The notes beneath the pieces were generated by a model, which worked only from the letters and a program-made list of their open reading frames with translations, was not told where the DNA came from and made no database searches. Position numbers and translations under genes: made by a program. Shown here piece by piece: positions 11,055 to 20,967 of a stretch of DNA of 64,000 bases. Position 1 is the first letter of the stretch. Each line of letters begins with the position of its first letter. Source of the stretch: Chondrus crispus (taxonomy: Eukaryota > Rhodophyta > Florideophyceae > Gigartinales > Gigartinaceae); assembly GCF_000350225.1 (NCBI RefSeq), contig NW_005179199.1, forward strand, positions 25,886 to 89,885, given 5' to 3'.

Positions 11055-12163
11055 TGTAGTGCAATGTGCCTGTCAGGCCGGAACCAGGGTCTAACGGTCC
11101 AGCAACAACACAGCCAACAAACAACAACCAACAAGAGTTGCCGACGGCACAGCCCTACGGAGTGTCCGATTCTCCCTTTCCCTTTAAGTGGGTTTGCGGC
11201 CCACAGTAGCTCAAGTCCCTGATAGGGGGGCAAAAGGAAGATGCCCGGCCCGGGACGAATGGTGGTAGAGTCTTGTACAGGCAGCTGCTCGGCGAGTTCG
11301 GGGCGGTGATTAAGAAGCCGGGTCCGATGGGTCGTAAAGCCAATGCTCGCTGAGCGCCTGATACACCTTATACCCTGTATAAGGTCTTCGACGGGGGCGT
11401 CGCAACGCAGCCCGACGGGAATTAGCACACACATAGCAGCGCTACACCTCCGTACTGCCCGATGGCAAAGTACCGACACCGGAACGGTCGCAACCTGTAT
11501 CCGATGGAACCAACACTGTCCTGTATACACAACAGGACCTTCGAGGGAGACGTCGTCGCAACAGCCTGCGTCGGTGGACGTGAACAAGTAGCAGCGCTAC
11601 ACCCACATGTCGCCCAATGGCTAAGACACCTACACCGGTCCGGTCGCAACCAAAACCGATGGCACCAACAACAAACAAAAGACCCAACGCAAGAGCCCGA
11701 TAACTCCAGTCGTCACAATGCAGATCGCAATCAGGCACTGTGCAACCAACACAAGATAAGGGAATAGAAATAGAGATAGAAATAGAAATGGATAGGTGAA
11801 ATAAAGGAAAAGGAAAGGGAACCCCCGAGCGCAAAGGATAACGTAATCTGTGGTAAAAGGGAGCGTCTTGGGAAAGACGGACTTCGACCAAGGCGATATT
11901 CAACTCTAGCAACTCGGGTTACCTTTACTGACTTGGTGGTCAGAGGGCTAAGGTATATATCGCCCCGCTGGAGCCACTACAGTAGCTCTCGGCGCTAGAT
12001 CCTAGATCTAATCTAATGTTAAATAACTAATATGCAACTAATTAAAATTAATGATTAAAATAATAAAGTGAAATAATTTTCACTTGTCACCCCCCCACTT
12101 TGTCATACCCCTCAATTCCTTTTCTTTTCACCCCCTCACGGTGCAGCCGATTATTGCACTACA
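11055..12163 (-). repeat. LTR L2, 3' LTR of minus-strand element G
   Basis: A 1,109-bp LTR of the same family as L1, L3 and L4, ends TGTAGTGCAAT and ATTGCACTACA. On its right it abuts a polypurine tract (read on the - strand), which marks it as the 3' LTR of an element whose body extends to the right. It was inserted into the reverse transcriptase of element A. Like L1 it carries the internal duplicated unit that makes it longer than L3 and L4. Confidence 0.65.
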
Positions 12164-12176
12164 TATCCCCCTTCCG
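12164..12176 (-). promoter_or_regulatory. Polypurine tract of element G
   Basis: Read on the - strand: CGGAAGGGGGATA directly before the TGTAG of L2. A purine run at this place primes plus-strand DNA synthesis and identifies the adjacent LTR as the 3' one. The same motif stands beside L3 (55601-55615) and a variant beside the LTR ending at 46479. Confidence 0.6.
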
Positions 12177-12505
12177 AGCGCTCTTGTACGCCGCTCCGCC
12201 ATCGTATAAGCTCCTCGCCGTTTCTCTCATACCCGTACATCGCCGTTTCCGGTAACCTGCCGAAGTGCAAGAGCAAGACAAGCCTTACGTTTTTTTCATC
12301 CCCGAGCCATTCGAGTGGTGGTACCAAACGCAAGCGCTACGGCGCGGGCTTTTCTTCCACTTCCCACGACCCTCTAGGTCTTCCTTCCATCCCTCGATTA
12401 CCCCCCGATTCCCAACATGCTGGCCCTGTTGGCCACCTTGATTCCGATTCTAACGCTCCGTCCTCGCGTCGATACCCTGCTGCGTCGGAGCTCCACGATA
12501 AGGCC

Positions 12506-13666
12506 ATGCGCCTTAATCCTGTGCTTTTTGCTTCCGCTAAATGGTTCTCTGTGATCGGTTTATGCGCCTTCGATGACATTGCTTACTCGTTCGCCGACGG
12601 CGCCGGTATGCTTCCAGGACAAATCCCTCTTCAAGCTATCCGGTCTTACGATTGGTTGGCTCGCATCGCCATTCCTCCCTCCATCTTGTGTCACACTCCG
12701 CCTCGTGGTCGTGCGGTGTTATCGACCAGCTTCATGACCGCTGTGTGCGACAGGCTTGAGCTGCCATTGACGCAGGATCTCATCCCTGAGGAATTCGGTT
12801 GTGACACGTGGCAGTTTCGCACCGATGGCGAGCGGTATTACCTCGATAACATCCTGGCCTGGACCTCCGATAACCCTCCTCGTGAAGCTATCCGCCTTTG
12901 GTTCAACCAACGGACCGTCTCGGGCGACGCTATGCTGTGGACCAACGCCATAATTCCGGCTGATTTCCGATTTATTAAGCGGGGTACCATCCCCTTCTTT
13001 CAGCACACAGTGCGCTTCGAACGCCGTATTCGTTCTGACACTGGTTATTTTGTGGCCTACCAGATGTTGGAGGCGCGCGAAATCGCGAGGTGCCATTACG
13101 CGAATCGTTATCAACGTATTCCGTCGTGGTGGAGCCAATTTGAGGTCTGCCAAGGCTTCTGGGCTGAGCTCGGCCCTGTGTACACGTATTACGGAAGGTA
13201 TTTACGTGATCCTCGGCATGGCCTTTGGGTAGTCTTCCTCACAGAGTGGTGTACCAAAGTGGCAGTGACCCTCCTGTGGGAGACCTACGACTGCTGGAGG
13301 TTGTGGTACTTGCCTCCCCAGCTCATCAGCCTCATGCGACGCCTCGATTATTCGGTTCCCCTGGGCGGTGCTGATGCAGATACCGAACTGCATTCTCTCC
13401 TCAATAAAATAGAGGATGTCGATTGGGACTTGATACCGCGTCAAAATTCCTCTCGTTCCTTCGTCCGGCAACGGCCCTCCTTCTCTCCTGGTCTTGCTCA
13501 TCGATATACCTTGGCCACAAACACACGCACACACACACGAAGCCTTCTGCACACGCCTTCGCTCCGCACGCCGCCCACTGCGGCCATATATTACTCTACC
13601 ATAATATACACACACGAACCCACGCACATTCCCCTACTCTCTTTCCACCCCCCTTTCCCGCAGTGA
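12506..13666 (+). CDS. Antisense accessory protein of element G, family unknown
   Basis: A 386-residue ORF that I do not recognise. It lies about 340 bp inside the 3' LTR of a minus-strand element and reads antisense to it. The frame is open back to the LTR boundary; 12506 is the first ATG. The protein looks globular and rich in Trp and Tyr: DTWQFRTDGERYY near residue 100, GYFVAYQMLEA near 185, WWSQFEV, YYGRYL, then GLWVVFLTEW and WETYDCWRLWYLP near 250-275. The tail after about residue 310 is Ser/Thr/His-rich and ends in low-complexity sequence. Every one of these blocks recurs in the antisense ORF of D (47773-49469: DTWAYRT, GVFVAYEW, WFAQYEV, YYG, WMVFLSEW, WSTYDGRLYVLP), so it is a conserved protein, not a chance frame. 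No membrane segment or catalytic motif is clear. Function unknown. Confidence 0.65.
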   Translation: MRLNPVLFASAKWFSVIGLCAFDDIAYSFADGAGMLPGQIPLQAIRSYDWLARIAIPPSILCHTPPRGRAVLSTSFMTAVCDRLELPLTQDLIPEEFGCDTWQFRTDGERYYLDNILAWTSDNPPREAIRLWFNQRTVSGDAMLWTNAIIPADFRFIKRGTIPFFQHTVRFERRIRSDTGYFVAYQMLEAREIARCHYANRYQRIPSWWSQFEVCQGFWAELGPVYTYYGRYLRDPRHGLWVVFLTEWCTKVAVTLLWETYDCWRLWYLPPQLISLMRRLDYSVPLGGADADTELHSLLNKIEDVDWDLIPRQNSSRSFVRQRPSFSPGLAHRYTLATNTRTHTRSLLHTPSLRTPPTAAIYYSTIIYTHEPTHIPLLSFHPPFPQ

Positions 13667-14265
13667 CCGGCACAAGTCGACATTGCCCCCGCTACATACA
13701 ATGCTCATGCTCATGCTCATGCCTATGATCATGCTCATGCCCCCACAACGGCCGGGGGAGCCGCGCTTCGTTTTCCAGCCGTCGGCAAAATTTCATCCCT
13801 GCACCTTTGCATCCGGACTCCAATCTTCCATCTTCCATCTACCGACCACAGCACGAGCCTTGAAACTTTGTACGCCAGCAAACCAACCTTTCCCCCCTCT
13901 CCCCCGAACAACTTAAAAGCCGGCCCCGCAGCCCGTCCTATCCATCCCATCACCTCCCTATAACCATCTTATCTAGCCCCACCACCCTCAGCCCCGCCAG
14001 CCTCAGCCCCACCAGACTTGGCTCCGGCACGCCGAACTAACCTCTCTCTAATCTTGAACAAAGCAATCGCTGACCTCGTCCTATATTGCTTGCTGTGCAC
14101 GTGTACCAGTAGGATTCCGACAAAAGCCCAGAGAAAACTGATTTTTAACAAAGACAGAAAAAGGGACGTGCGTCGGAAGATGGGTGAGATCAAGTGTTAC
14201 ATTGTTTAGAATGTAATACGCTCAGAAAGAACAATGAGTAGATGAGAGGCTTTGATGATATGGTG
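13667..14265. repeat. Non-coding tail with ATGCTC microsatellite
   Basis: About 600 bp without a gene. It holds a short hexanucleotide tract of ATGCTC-like units (about 13701-13741) and C/T-rich low-complexity stretches, including CCTCAGCCCC repeats near 13985-14015. The right boundary of element G may lie in here, but I could not place it. Confidence 0.5.
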
Positions 14266-15440
14266 CTACACATCTGAACTGCTGTCGATTGGCTTCTCAA
14301 CATCATCATCGTCGTCGTCATCACGAAACAATCCACTTAGCTTTCTTCCCCTCTGACTGCCAGGAGGCAAGTCGGCGTTAGCATCACCGGGAAATTTTTC
14401 TGCGCTGCAATCCCGAAGACTGTTGAACAGTCGAGATGCAATCTCGCTTTGTTGATCAGCTGAAAGGCTGCCCTGAGGTGAGAGAAGTGCTTTCATTTTG
14501 TCGAATTCGAGCTGTCTCTCCTTTAGAGCGAGATCACGACTCGCGAGGTGATACTTATGCTGTTGGGGTTTTTCGTAGATATCAGAAAGCTTCGCGCTTG
14601 ACTCTGCAACTTGCATTATTGCTTTTGCATCAGAGTCTTCTTTGGGGCTCTCCTTGCACTTCTGAGAAGCCCTTTTGGCTTTCTTGGCTGATTTCGTGCC
14701 CTGCGGTCTTGCACGATCGCCGTGTTTTGTAGCAGAAAAACCGGCAGATTCACTATGTGCAGCAGCTCCAATCCCAGCATCACTGCCGTCCACAACATCA
14801 TGAGCACTTAATTCATCGTCTTCGAAAGCAACGTCTGCAATTGGTCTTGAAGTAGATTGCCCCACTATTTCGTCCCCTCCAGCGTCCAGTACAAGAGCAT
14901 TCTCTGCTTTCATCCTCTCATGGCACTCGAGAAAGGGAAATGGCCTCCCGATACGGTAATTTGGGGTTCGTAGCACGACGTAAACCTGTGACATTACTGC
15001 TGCTGTAGCACTTCGGTTTTTCCTTTTCGTTGTACGCAAACGTTGCACATCGGATGAGATCTTCCCTTGTAGGGCCTCCTGTGAGATTCATTCCCTCTAG
15101 TCTCGGCATAAAGCTGTCAAACAACACGCAAGCTGTCTTGATTTTGGAGAACTGTTTGTGGCAGGTTTGCGGAGAGAGTCCAGCCCAGCGTCGAACATCA
15201 CGCGCGCATCCTGTATTGAACACGGTGCACGCATCAGATGGTATAGACCTTGCAAAAACTTTCCTGGATCCGCCGCCCATACGCAGCGGCTGTCATAGAG
15301 GCGCCTCTCTCGTTGCTCATTGAGACCAGACTCTCCGCGACGCACAGTCCCAGATTCTCCGTGCTAGACCATCCCAGACCCTTACCTTTGCTTCGTGCCC
15401 TAGGCGCTTGAACACTGCCACCGGCAGGTGCTTCCGCCAT
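14266..15440 (-). pseudogene. Myb/NAM-like Harbinger accessory gene, two frameshifts
   Basis: The second gene of PIF/Harbinger elements encodes a Myb/SANT-like DNA-binding protein that helps the transposase. Read from ATG 15440 on the - strand: a SANT-type helix (LGWSSTENLGLCVAESLV), then GRRIQESF. The T-run near 15260 then shifts the frame, and homology resumes with ARDVRRWAGLSPQTCHKQF and EDLIRCATFAYNEKEKPKCY. A second shift near 15000 leads to GRPFPFLECHERM. The last frame continues through a Lys-rich stretch, a coiled-coil-like segment (LALKERQLEFDKMKALL) and an Asp-rich tail, as in NAM-associated C-terminal domains. No transposase or inverted ends were found nearby, so it is an orphan. 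Sequencing error at the homopolymer is possible for the first shift. Confidence 0.65.
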
Positions 15441-15539
15441 TTGACGCTGGGGCAAGATGGCGCTGAAGAGAGAAAAGCGCAATCTGCGACTGTGCTCTGG
15501 CGTCCACCGCCAAATGTCTGGGCACCCTGCCGGTACAGG

Positions 15540-15585
15540 CTGACAGTTCTACCAAAGTGGACGTCCCTTTTAGTAGAACTGTCAG
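15540..15585. repeat. Perfect 13-bp inverted repeat
   Basis: Arms CTGACAGTTCTAC (15540-15552) and its exact complement (15573-15585) around a 20-bp loop. It may be the remains of a small inverted-repeat transposon end, or a hairpin; no further context decides. Confidence 0.7.
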
Positions 15586-15628
15586 CACGATGAAAATCTG
15601 TTAAATTTGTACACTGTTTTTTAGGAAC

Positions 15629-15659
15629 ATTCTTGCCCAAACGGGGTTTGGGCAAGAAT
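15629..15659. repeat. Perfect 14-bp hairpin in a TTGCCCAAA-rich tract
   Basis: Arms ATTCTTGCCCAAAC (15629-15642) and the exact complement (15646-15659) with a 3-nt loop. The word TTGCCCAA or its complement recurs several more times up to about 15790, so this is a small family of related words rather than one isolated palindrome. Confidence 0.7.
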
Positions 15660-15789
15660 CTTGCCCAAACATTTTTGGTTTGGACGAGAATCTTGCGCAA
15701 TTTCCAAACTTTGGGAATGGTAGAGGCGCGGTGGGGTATGCCAATCTTGCCCAATGGTCTAAAATTTGGTGGTTGGAAAATTGGGCAAG

Positions 15790-17765
15790 GTTTTTCGTCC
15801 GCGGTGGGGTCACCCTCAGCGGGATACTGCACGGGTCGTACCGGTTTGCGTCATGGACGCCCCTATCACTTCACCTACCCAGAGTCCATCAACGGATCAA
15901 AGCACCACAAGATTTGCCACATATGCCGCCAAAGCAATCGCAGAACAGAGACAGGAAGAAGGCTCTAAAAAGCGGTCCTCTCCAAACGGCCCCCCTCAGC
16001 CTGTCAACAAGACGAAACACATCGCCCTTTCGACTGACATCCTTTCTATCCTTGTGGCGAGCTACAATATTCGCTTCAGCGATTATTCGCCCAGGTGCAC
16101 GTGATCCGTCGGACGGCACAACGATGTACCAGACTTGCGTTTGTTGCGGGCAGGTACCTTGCTGGAGGTCAGTCCGCAAAACTCGTGGTGGGATTTTTCA
16201 AACTCGGGTTTACTTTACGTCCAGCGAGTTTGTGGCCAAATAAAAAAAACAACGCGTTATTTTACGGACAACGTTCCTGGTTAGTCTTCACTATAGAAAG
16301 GAGACTATGAAAAATAAATTCTTCTAACTCATCTTCACTATCTGGAATACCTTTTTTTTTATGGCATGCACGGGAGAGTGAATGTAACCTTTATTGCAAA
16401 TATTCTCTCTCTTCTCAACGTGGACACTGGCATCTTTCTGAGCTAGACGGAAGACGATGGAGAGCATAAAGCTGCATTGGCCTAGCTCATAGCGAAAGAA
16501 TGACAATGACTCAACACGGAATAAAAGTCAGCTACAGCTTTGCAGTGAACATTAGTTTATTCATTTGCATAACAAACCGAACGGTTTGCCCCAGTAATGC
16601 CGGCTAACCCAACTGATCAACTACACTTGCACCACAAACAGGCGTGGAATTCAGCAAGTCATGTGGCGATTGTCCAAAATGAAAAAGACATTCTGTTCTG
16701 CGAACTGTACTGTGGTCCTCATACTGAAGCATGTTGCAGCAAAGATCACCTACACCCACTGTACCGTAGCAACTGTAGCCAGGTGTATTCGATATTCAAA
16801 TCTCCAACTAATAACATGTCCCCAAGGGGGCAAAAGCTTGCGCGATTCATTCTTTGATTGCATTCAGCCGCTTCCCGTCCACTTTCGACTAACCAGAGAG
16901 AAAAGTATCGGGAAGTAGGCTGTCCCTTTTTACCTTAAAACACTCGGCGCCTTTTAGAACGGGGCGGAAAATTGGTGCCGCTGCTTGTGCATGTCTGAAT
17001 CGCATCCGCAAACGGAAACCACAAAGAGATCCTATTTGATGCAGTGGGCTCATGAAATTCGCAACTTGAAGCCCTTTTGTGAGAAAAATAGTCTTGTGTC
17101 CCAACGTGCCACGCCATACTGCCTGCTGAGAGAAACTCCTTACCTTGCTGCTTACCCTATCGCTTTTAGACGGTAAACGACCGCAAGCGTACCAACGTCA
17201 TTGAAAAGATATACACCTACACGTATATTTCGTCATACAGTGTCGCATCAATACTGTACCAGAATCAAAAAGTCGAAACACGCATTTCATATCGCTGGGA
17301 ACAAGCCTGCTTGTTCGCCATGCTCATCCATGAAGTTAATCATGCTGCTTTCATTGTATATGTACAGGAAAACCAATTCACTGCTCGGCCTGCAATCAAA
17401 TTTCTATTTGTGCACGTAGAGGACGCCAGAGCCATACAAATCCCATGATCGCTGTGACATACGCTTGACTTCCCCCTAAATGAGCATGTCAAAACAGGCA
17501 TCACCGCTATCAGTAGTACAACGCAAAGTTCGTTCGCTCGTCAATAACAACCTTCTTCGCCACGTTGCAACAAGTACGCAAACACAATCTCCGACGAAAA
17601 GACCGCCAGGATGTGCAAATCGACAAGCACTGACAGTGTACAGTACAGTACTGTAGGGCCGCCGACTGGCAACAACATCGCAGGGTGCAATGGACACGCA
17701 GTGAGCAAGGCCATTAAAAACGGCGATATATTCCACGTAGAGCAAAGCGATGTCGCCCCACTGAG
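15790..17765. other. Intergenic, no gene seen
   Basis: About 2 kb of mixed to AT-rich sequence. Open frames up to about 190 codons exist near 15680-16243, but they overlap each other in several frames and show no conserved motif or biased composition. I do not call a gene. Confidence 0.45.
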
Positions 17766-19442
17766 TCATTCCTTCCAAGGCACATTAGCCTGAACAGACG
17801 GCCTCGTCAGCGAGCCCGTGATCGCGGCTCCTTTCCGCCGCCGCCGCCACAAAGCGCCATCCCAAGTCGTCGCATGCGTTTTCGTTTCAGTCTCGTCCCC
17901 AGATTTCAGATCCGCAAGCTTTCCTGCCAGTTCAGTGATCTCGCTCTTTTTCTGCTCGAGATCCCTCCGTAAGTTGTTGTTCTCCTCGACGAGCCGAGAT
18001 TCCTCATCCAAACGCTCCCGAATGAAACTCAATTGTCCACACTGCAACGTCGCGTTCTCCTTCGACAGCAACGCCACCCTCCTCTCCAACTCCTTGATGT
18101 AGTGTTTCCGCCGCTCGCGGCTAGCCGCCGCGCTTTGTCGATTCCTCTCCGCGCGCATGGCCTTGCGCTGCTCCTGATCGTCCTCGCCCTCGAGCCCGGG
18201 GGCCGTCGTGGCGACACTATCCTGGCTGGTTTGTGGATGACCTGGGTCGTCCGTCGAAACGCGCGGCGCAAAGCGTACATGCGTCGTGCGTGCGACAAAC
18301 GGAGTCGACGTCGGCACGGGCGCAGGCACAGGCAGCGGCACGGGCTGCGTTTGTGGCGATGGTGTGGAAGTGAGGTTGTTCCGGTTGGCGACAGGCTTCT
18401 CGTCGGTCGACACAACAAGCTGCGGCTGCTGCTTTGCGTGAAGGAGCGGCCGCGAGGCGACGGGATTGTGCGAGTGCTGGCCGAGGGGCTGGGCTTGCGG
18501 GTGTGCGAGGAGGGCGACTTGGGAGATTTGTCGCTGCGGGAGGGCGGCGGATTGGAGGTGTGCGACTTCAATTGAGGAGGAGGGGGCGGCGGCAGCGGCA
18601 GCGGCAGCAGCAGCGGCGGCAACGGCGGCGGCGGCAGCGACGCCAGGATCCGGGACAGTTGGTTGGGCAGGGGGAGCAGGACGGCGCAGGATGGAGGAAG
18701 GTTGCGACGTGGCTGGAGGGAAGGGGAAGGATTGCGGTTGGGACCAGACAGCGGGTACGTTTTCAATTTGCGTGATGGGCTTCATGGGTGGAGGGTGGTT
18801 CACAGGGGGCGCAGAAACCGGGACGGAAACCGAAACCGGAGGAGGGGCAGGGGCAGTTGTTTGAAGATGTTGTTGCTGGGCGTTAGGAGCAGCGGTGAGC
18901 AGATGGTCGAGAATGTCGTTGATGGGCACGGGGGTAGGGTTTTGGATGTCGTGTGTCTGTGCGATTGGAGGATGGCGGACGGCGGGTGCACTGTGGACGG
19001 GAGCCGGTTGGGAGAGGGGAGCGGTGACGTGGTTTGAGGCATTGGCGGCGANNNNNNNNNNNNNNNNNNNNNNNNNNNNNNNNNNNNNNNNNNNNNNNNN
19101 NNNNNNNNNNNNNNNNNNNNNNNNNNNNNNNNNNNNNNNNNNNNNNNNNNNNNNNNNNNNNNNNNNNNNNNNNNNNNNNAATCCCGCTCTGCAATTTTTT
19201 TCGGGGGGGGGGGGGGGGGGCGCGGGGCGGGGAAGGGAAAAGGAAACGGAAGTGAAAAGGGATTGGGAATGGGCACAGGATTGGGAGGTTCGGTGGACGG
19301 TAGGGTGGGGGAGGGGCGCGGGAGAGGCTGTGCGAGACGAGAGGAGGGAAGCAGGGATGTGGGGGAGAGATGCTGCGGACTTGGCGGAGAATGGTTGGTC
19401 GGTCGCAGGGGCGCGGCGAGATGACGGGCGTTGCGCTTGCAT
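17766..19442 (-). CDS. bZIP transcription factor, interrupted by a sequence gap
   Basis: A nuclear DNA-binding protein. The C-terminal third carries the basic region with the invariant N-x7-R (NRQSAAASR) followed by RRKHYIKELERRV and a zipper with heptad-spaced Leu/Val/Ile through RRDLEQKKSEI. The central part is Pro/Gln/Ala-rich, with a run of about 13 Ala broken by one Val, as in activation or repression domains. Start: the longest frame begins at a TTG at 19463; the first ATG is at 19442. The gap 19052-19179 lies inside the frame, so the N-terminal 85 or so residues are joined only if the gap length keeps phase. A poly-G run beside the gap may also hide an indel. Single exon as seen. Target genes cannot be inferred. 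Confidence 0.75.
   Translation of the reverse strand: MQAQRPSSRRAPATDQPFSAKSAASLPHIPASLLSSRTASPAPLPHPTVHRTSQSCAHSQSLFTSVSFSLPRPAPPPPPPEKNCRAGXXXXXXXXXXXXXXXXXXXXXXXXXXXXXXXXXXXXXXXXXXXXAANASNHVTAPLSQPAPVHSAPAVRHPPIAQTHDIQNPTPVPINDILDHLLTAAPNAQQQHLQTTAPAPPPVSVSVPVSAPPVNHPPPMKPITQIENVPAVWSQPQSFPFPPATSQPSSILRRPAPPAQPTVPDPGVAAAAAVAAAAAAAAAAAAPSSSIEVAHLQSAALPQRQISQVALLAHPQAQPLGQHSHNPVASRPLLHAKQQPQLVVSTDEKPVANRNNLTSTPSPQTQPVPLPVPAPVPTSTPFVARTTHVRFAPRVSTDDPGHPQTSQDSVATTAPGLEGEDDQEQRKAMRAERNRQSAAASRERRKHYIKELERRVALLSKENATLQCGQLSFIRERLDEESRLVEENNNLRRDLEQKKSEITELAGKLADLKSGDETETKTHATTWDGALWRRRRKGAAITGSLTRPSVQANVPWKE
19052..19179. other. Assembly gap (128 N)
   Basis: A run of N inside the bZIP frame. 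Just beyond it is a run of about 18 G (near 19203-19220), which probably caused the sequencing failure. Gap length is not guaranteed to be real. Confidence 0.95.
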
Positions 19443-20697
19443 GTGCCTGCTCCGACTGGCCAATTGGATCCGCCGAGTTCAGTGTAAGCAATCTGCCGGG
19501 TTTCTCTTCATTACAGACGGGTCCGCTTCTCCGCCCCTTCATTGGCGCTTGAGTGGTGTAAGCTATGTGCCATCTACCTCGCCTTGTATGATGTTGACAT
19601 CATGTACTTGTCAACAAGCGCCAACGGCACTATGCATGCCACACTTGCTTGCATGCAGGGCTCTCTCTCAATAGAATTGCGGTGGCGTAATATCTCATTA
19701 AAATTCAGCACCCACGAAGGCCAAGGACAGCTGTTAACCTATAGTGTGTGTGAGCAGTGAGCTACAGTCGCATATTACACAATCATTTGACCGTATCCCA
19801 AATCCTATTCCAATAGACTTCAGCTTGTCCATTTCTCGCCTTTTTCGTCTTATAAACAATCACTCCAGTTGAGGCTGCATCTCTCCACGAGCCCACGGAG
19901 ATCCGTGACCCTCCATCTCCTCCATCCTCGATTGTTCTTCTCTCCTCGCAAGGGACAAAGCCTCGTTTTTTCCAACAGGGCCCAGCATAGGGCCAGCCAG
20001 TGTCATAGAGCCTTAACCCCGACTACGGAATCCCCACCCACTATTCGTCCACTCTCCTGCCGTACAATCGATCTACGTACCGCGCCCTTTCAACATGCTT
20101 GGACCACTCGTCAGCATATGCGCATCTGAGGTTGATGTAGAAATTGAGGTAGAGATCGGCGCTGATATTAAAGTTGAGGCTGACTTGAAGCTGGGCTTGA
20201 GGCTGAGGGCCAGTCCTAACAAAGGACTTTCCTCTCGTTTTTCTTTTCCCTCGCCCCGTTTTTATTGAGTTCTTCACTAAAATCGGAAGCACATTGCTGT
20301 AGTTTTTACTGTAATGCCATCCCATAGTTCCACTCCTCGGAAATGGAACAGAGTCTGGACGGTCTGCAGATCCATGCAGCATGGAAGGTACAGCAACGCC
20401 TCCTCGCGCATGCACATGGCCCAATCTGACTCCCTGTAGCTCGACAAAAGCAAAGCTGGACGACGTGTTGCTATAATGAGGTCCCTCGATGTGCATGACC
20501 AAAACTGGGCTGGATTGAGATATGAAACGAAAGATATGGAAGGGATGGAGGGTGCGGGGAGAGACTGTGTCGGTGTCGATGTTAGGAGGATGACGCGGTG
20601 GCGGGGACAATAGCATGTCGGAGGATGTGTGTTGGTCACGGTACTGAGGAGGTGAGGAAGATGGTGATGGGGCGTGGTGGTCGGGCGCGAGGTAGGG

Positions 20698-20764
20698 GTG
20701 GCGGGGAGGAGGGGACGTGGGGATTTTGGGCGGGAAGGGGGGTGGCGGGGAGGAGGGGACGTGG
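20698..20764. repeat. G-rich 23-bp direct repeat, 44 bp apart
   Basis: GTGGCGGGGAGGAGGGGACG is the start of a 23-bp word present exactly at 20698-20720 and 20742-20764. The + strand here is extremely G-rich over about 150 bp with many GGG/GGGG runs, a potential G-quadruplex tract. Confidence 0.65.
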
Positions 20765-20857
20765 TCATATTTGGGGGGGAAGGGGGGTTGGTGGCGCGGG
20801 GGAGGGAGCGAGGGCGGGGTGGTTCACTGGAAAGGGATTTCGGCGAAGCCACTTCAT

Positions 20858-20914
20858 CATCGATCATGAACTAGAGAGCAGCCTCCCCGGCTTCTCTCCA
20901 TTTCATGATCGATG
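20858..20914. repeat. Perfect 13-bp inverted repeat
   Basis: Arms CATCGATCATGAA (20858-20870) and its exact complement (20902-20914), with further partial pairing (AGAGAGC and GCTTCTCT) inside the loop. A stable hairpin, purpose unknown. Confidence 0.7.
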
Positions 20915-20939
20915 CCAAGGAGGCATTTGATTTCAAAAA

Positions 20940-20967
20940 GCTGAACTCTGGGTGCTGAACTCTGGGT
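20940..20967 (+). repeat. 14-bp exact tandem duplication
   Basis: GCTGAACTCTGGGT occurs twice head-to-tail (20940-20953, 20954-20967). Probably a replication-slippage product. Confidence 0.75.

Noticed and set aside
6244..12163. L1 and L2 as the two LTRs of element A
   Set aside because: Orientation from L4 and the polypurine tract beside L2 show both are on the opposite strand; no matching target duplication.
15680..16243. 187-codon + strand frame
   Set aside because: Overlaps two other frames of similar length, no motif, starts inside the hairpin tract.
20041..20616. 191-codon - strand frame
   Set aside because: No conserved motif; overlaps other frames in an intergenic, low-complexity region.
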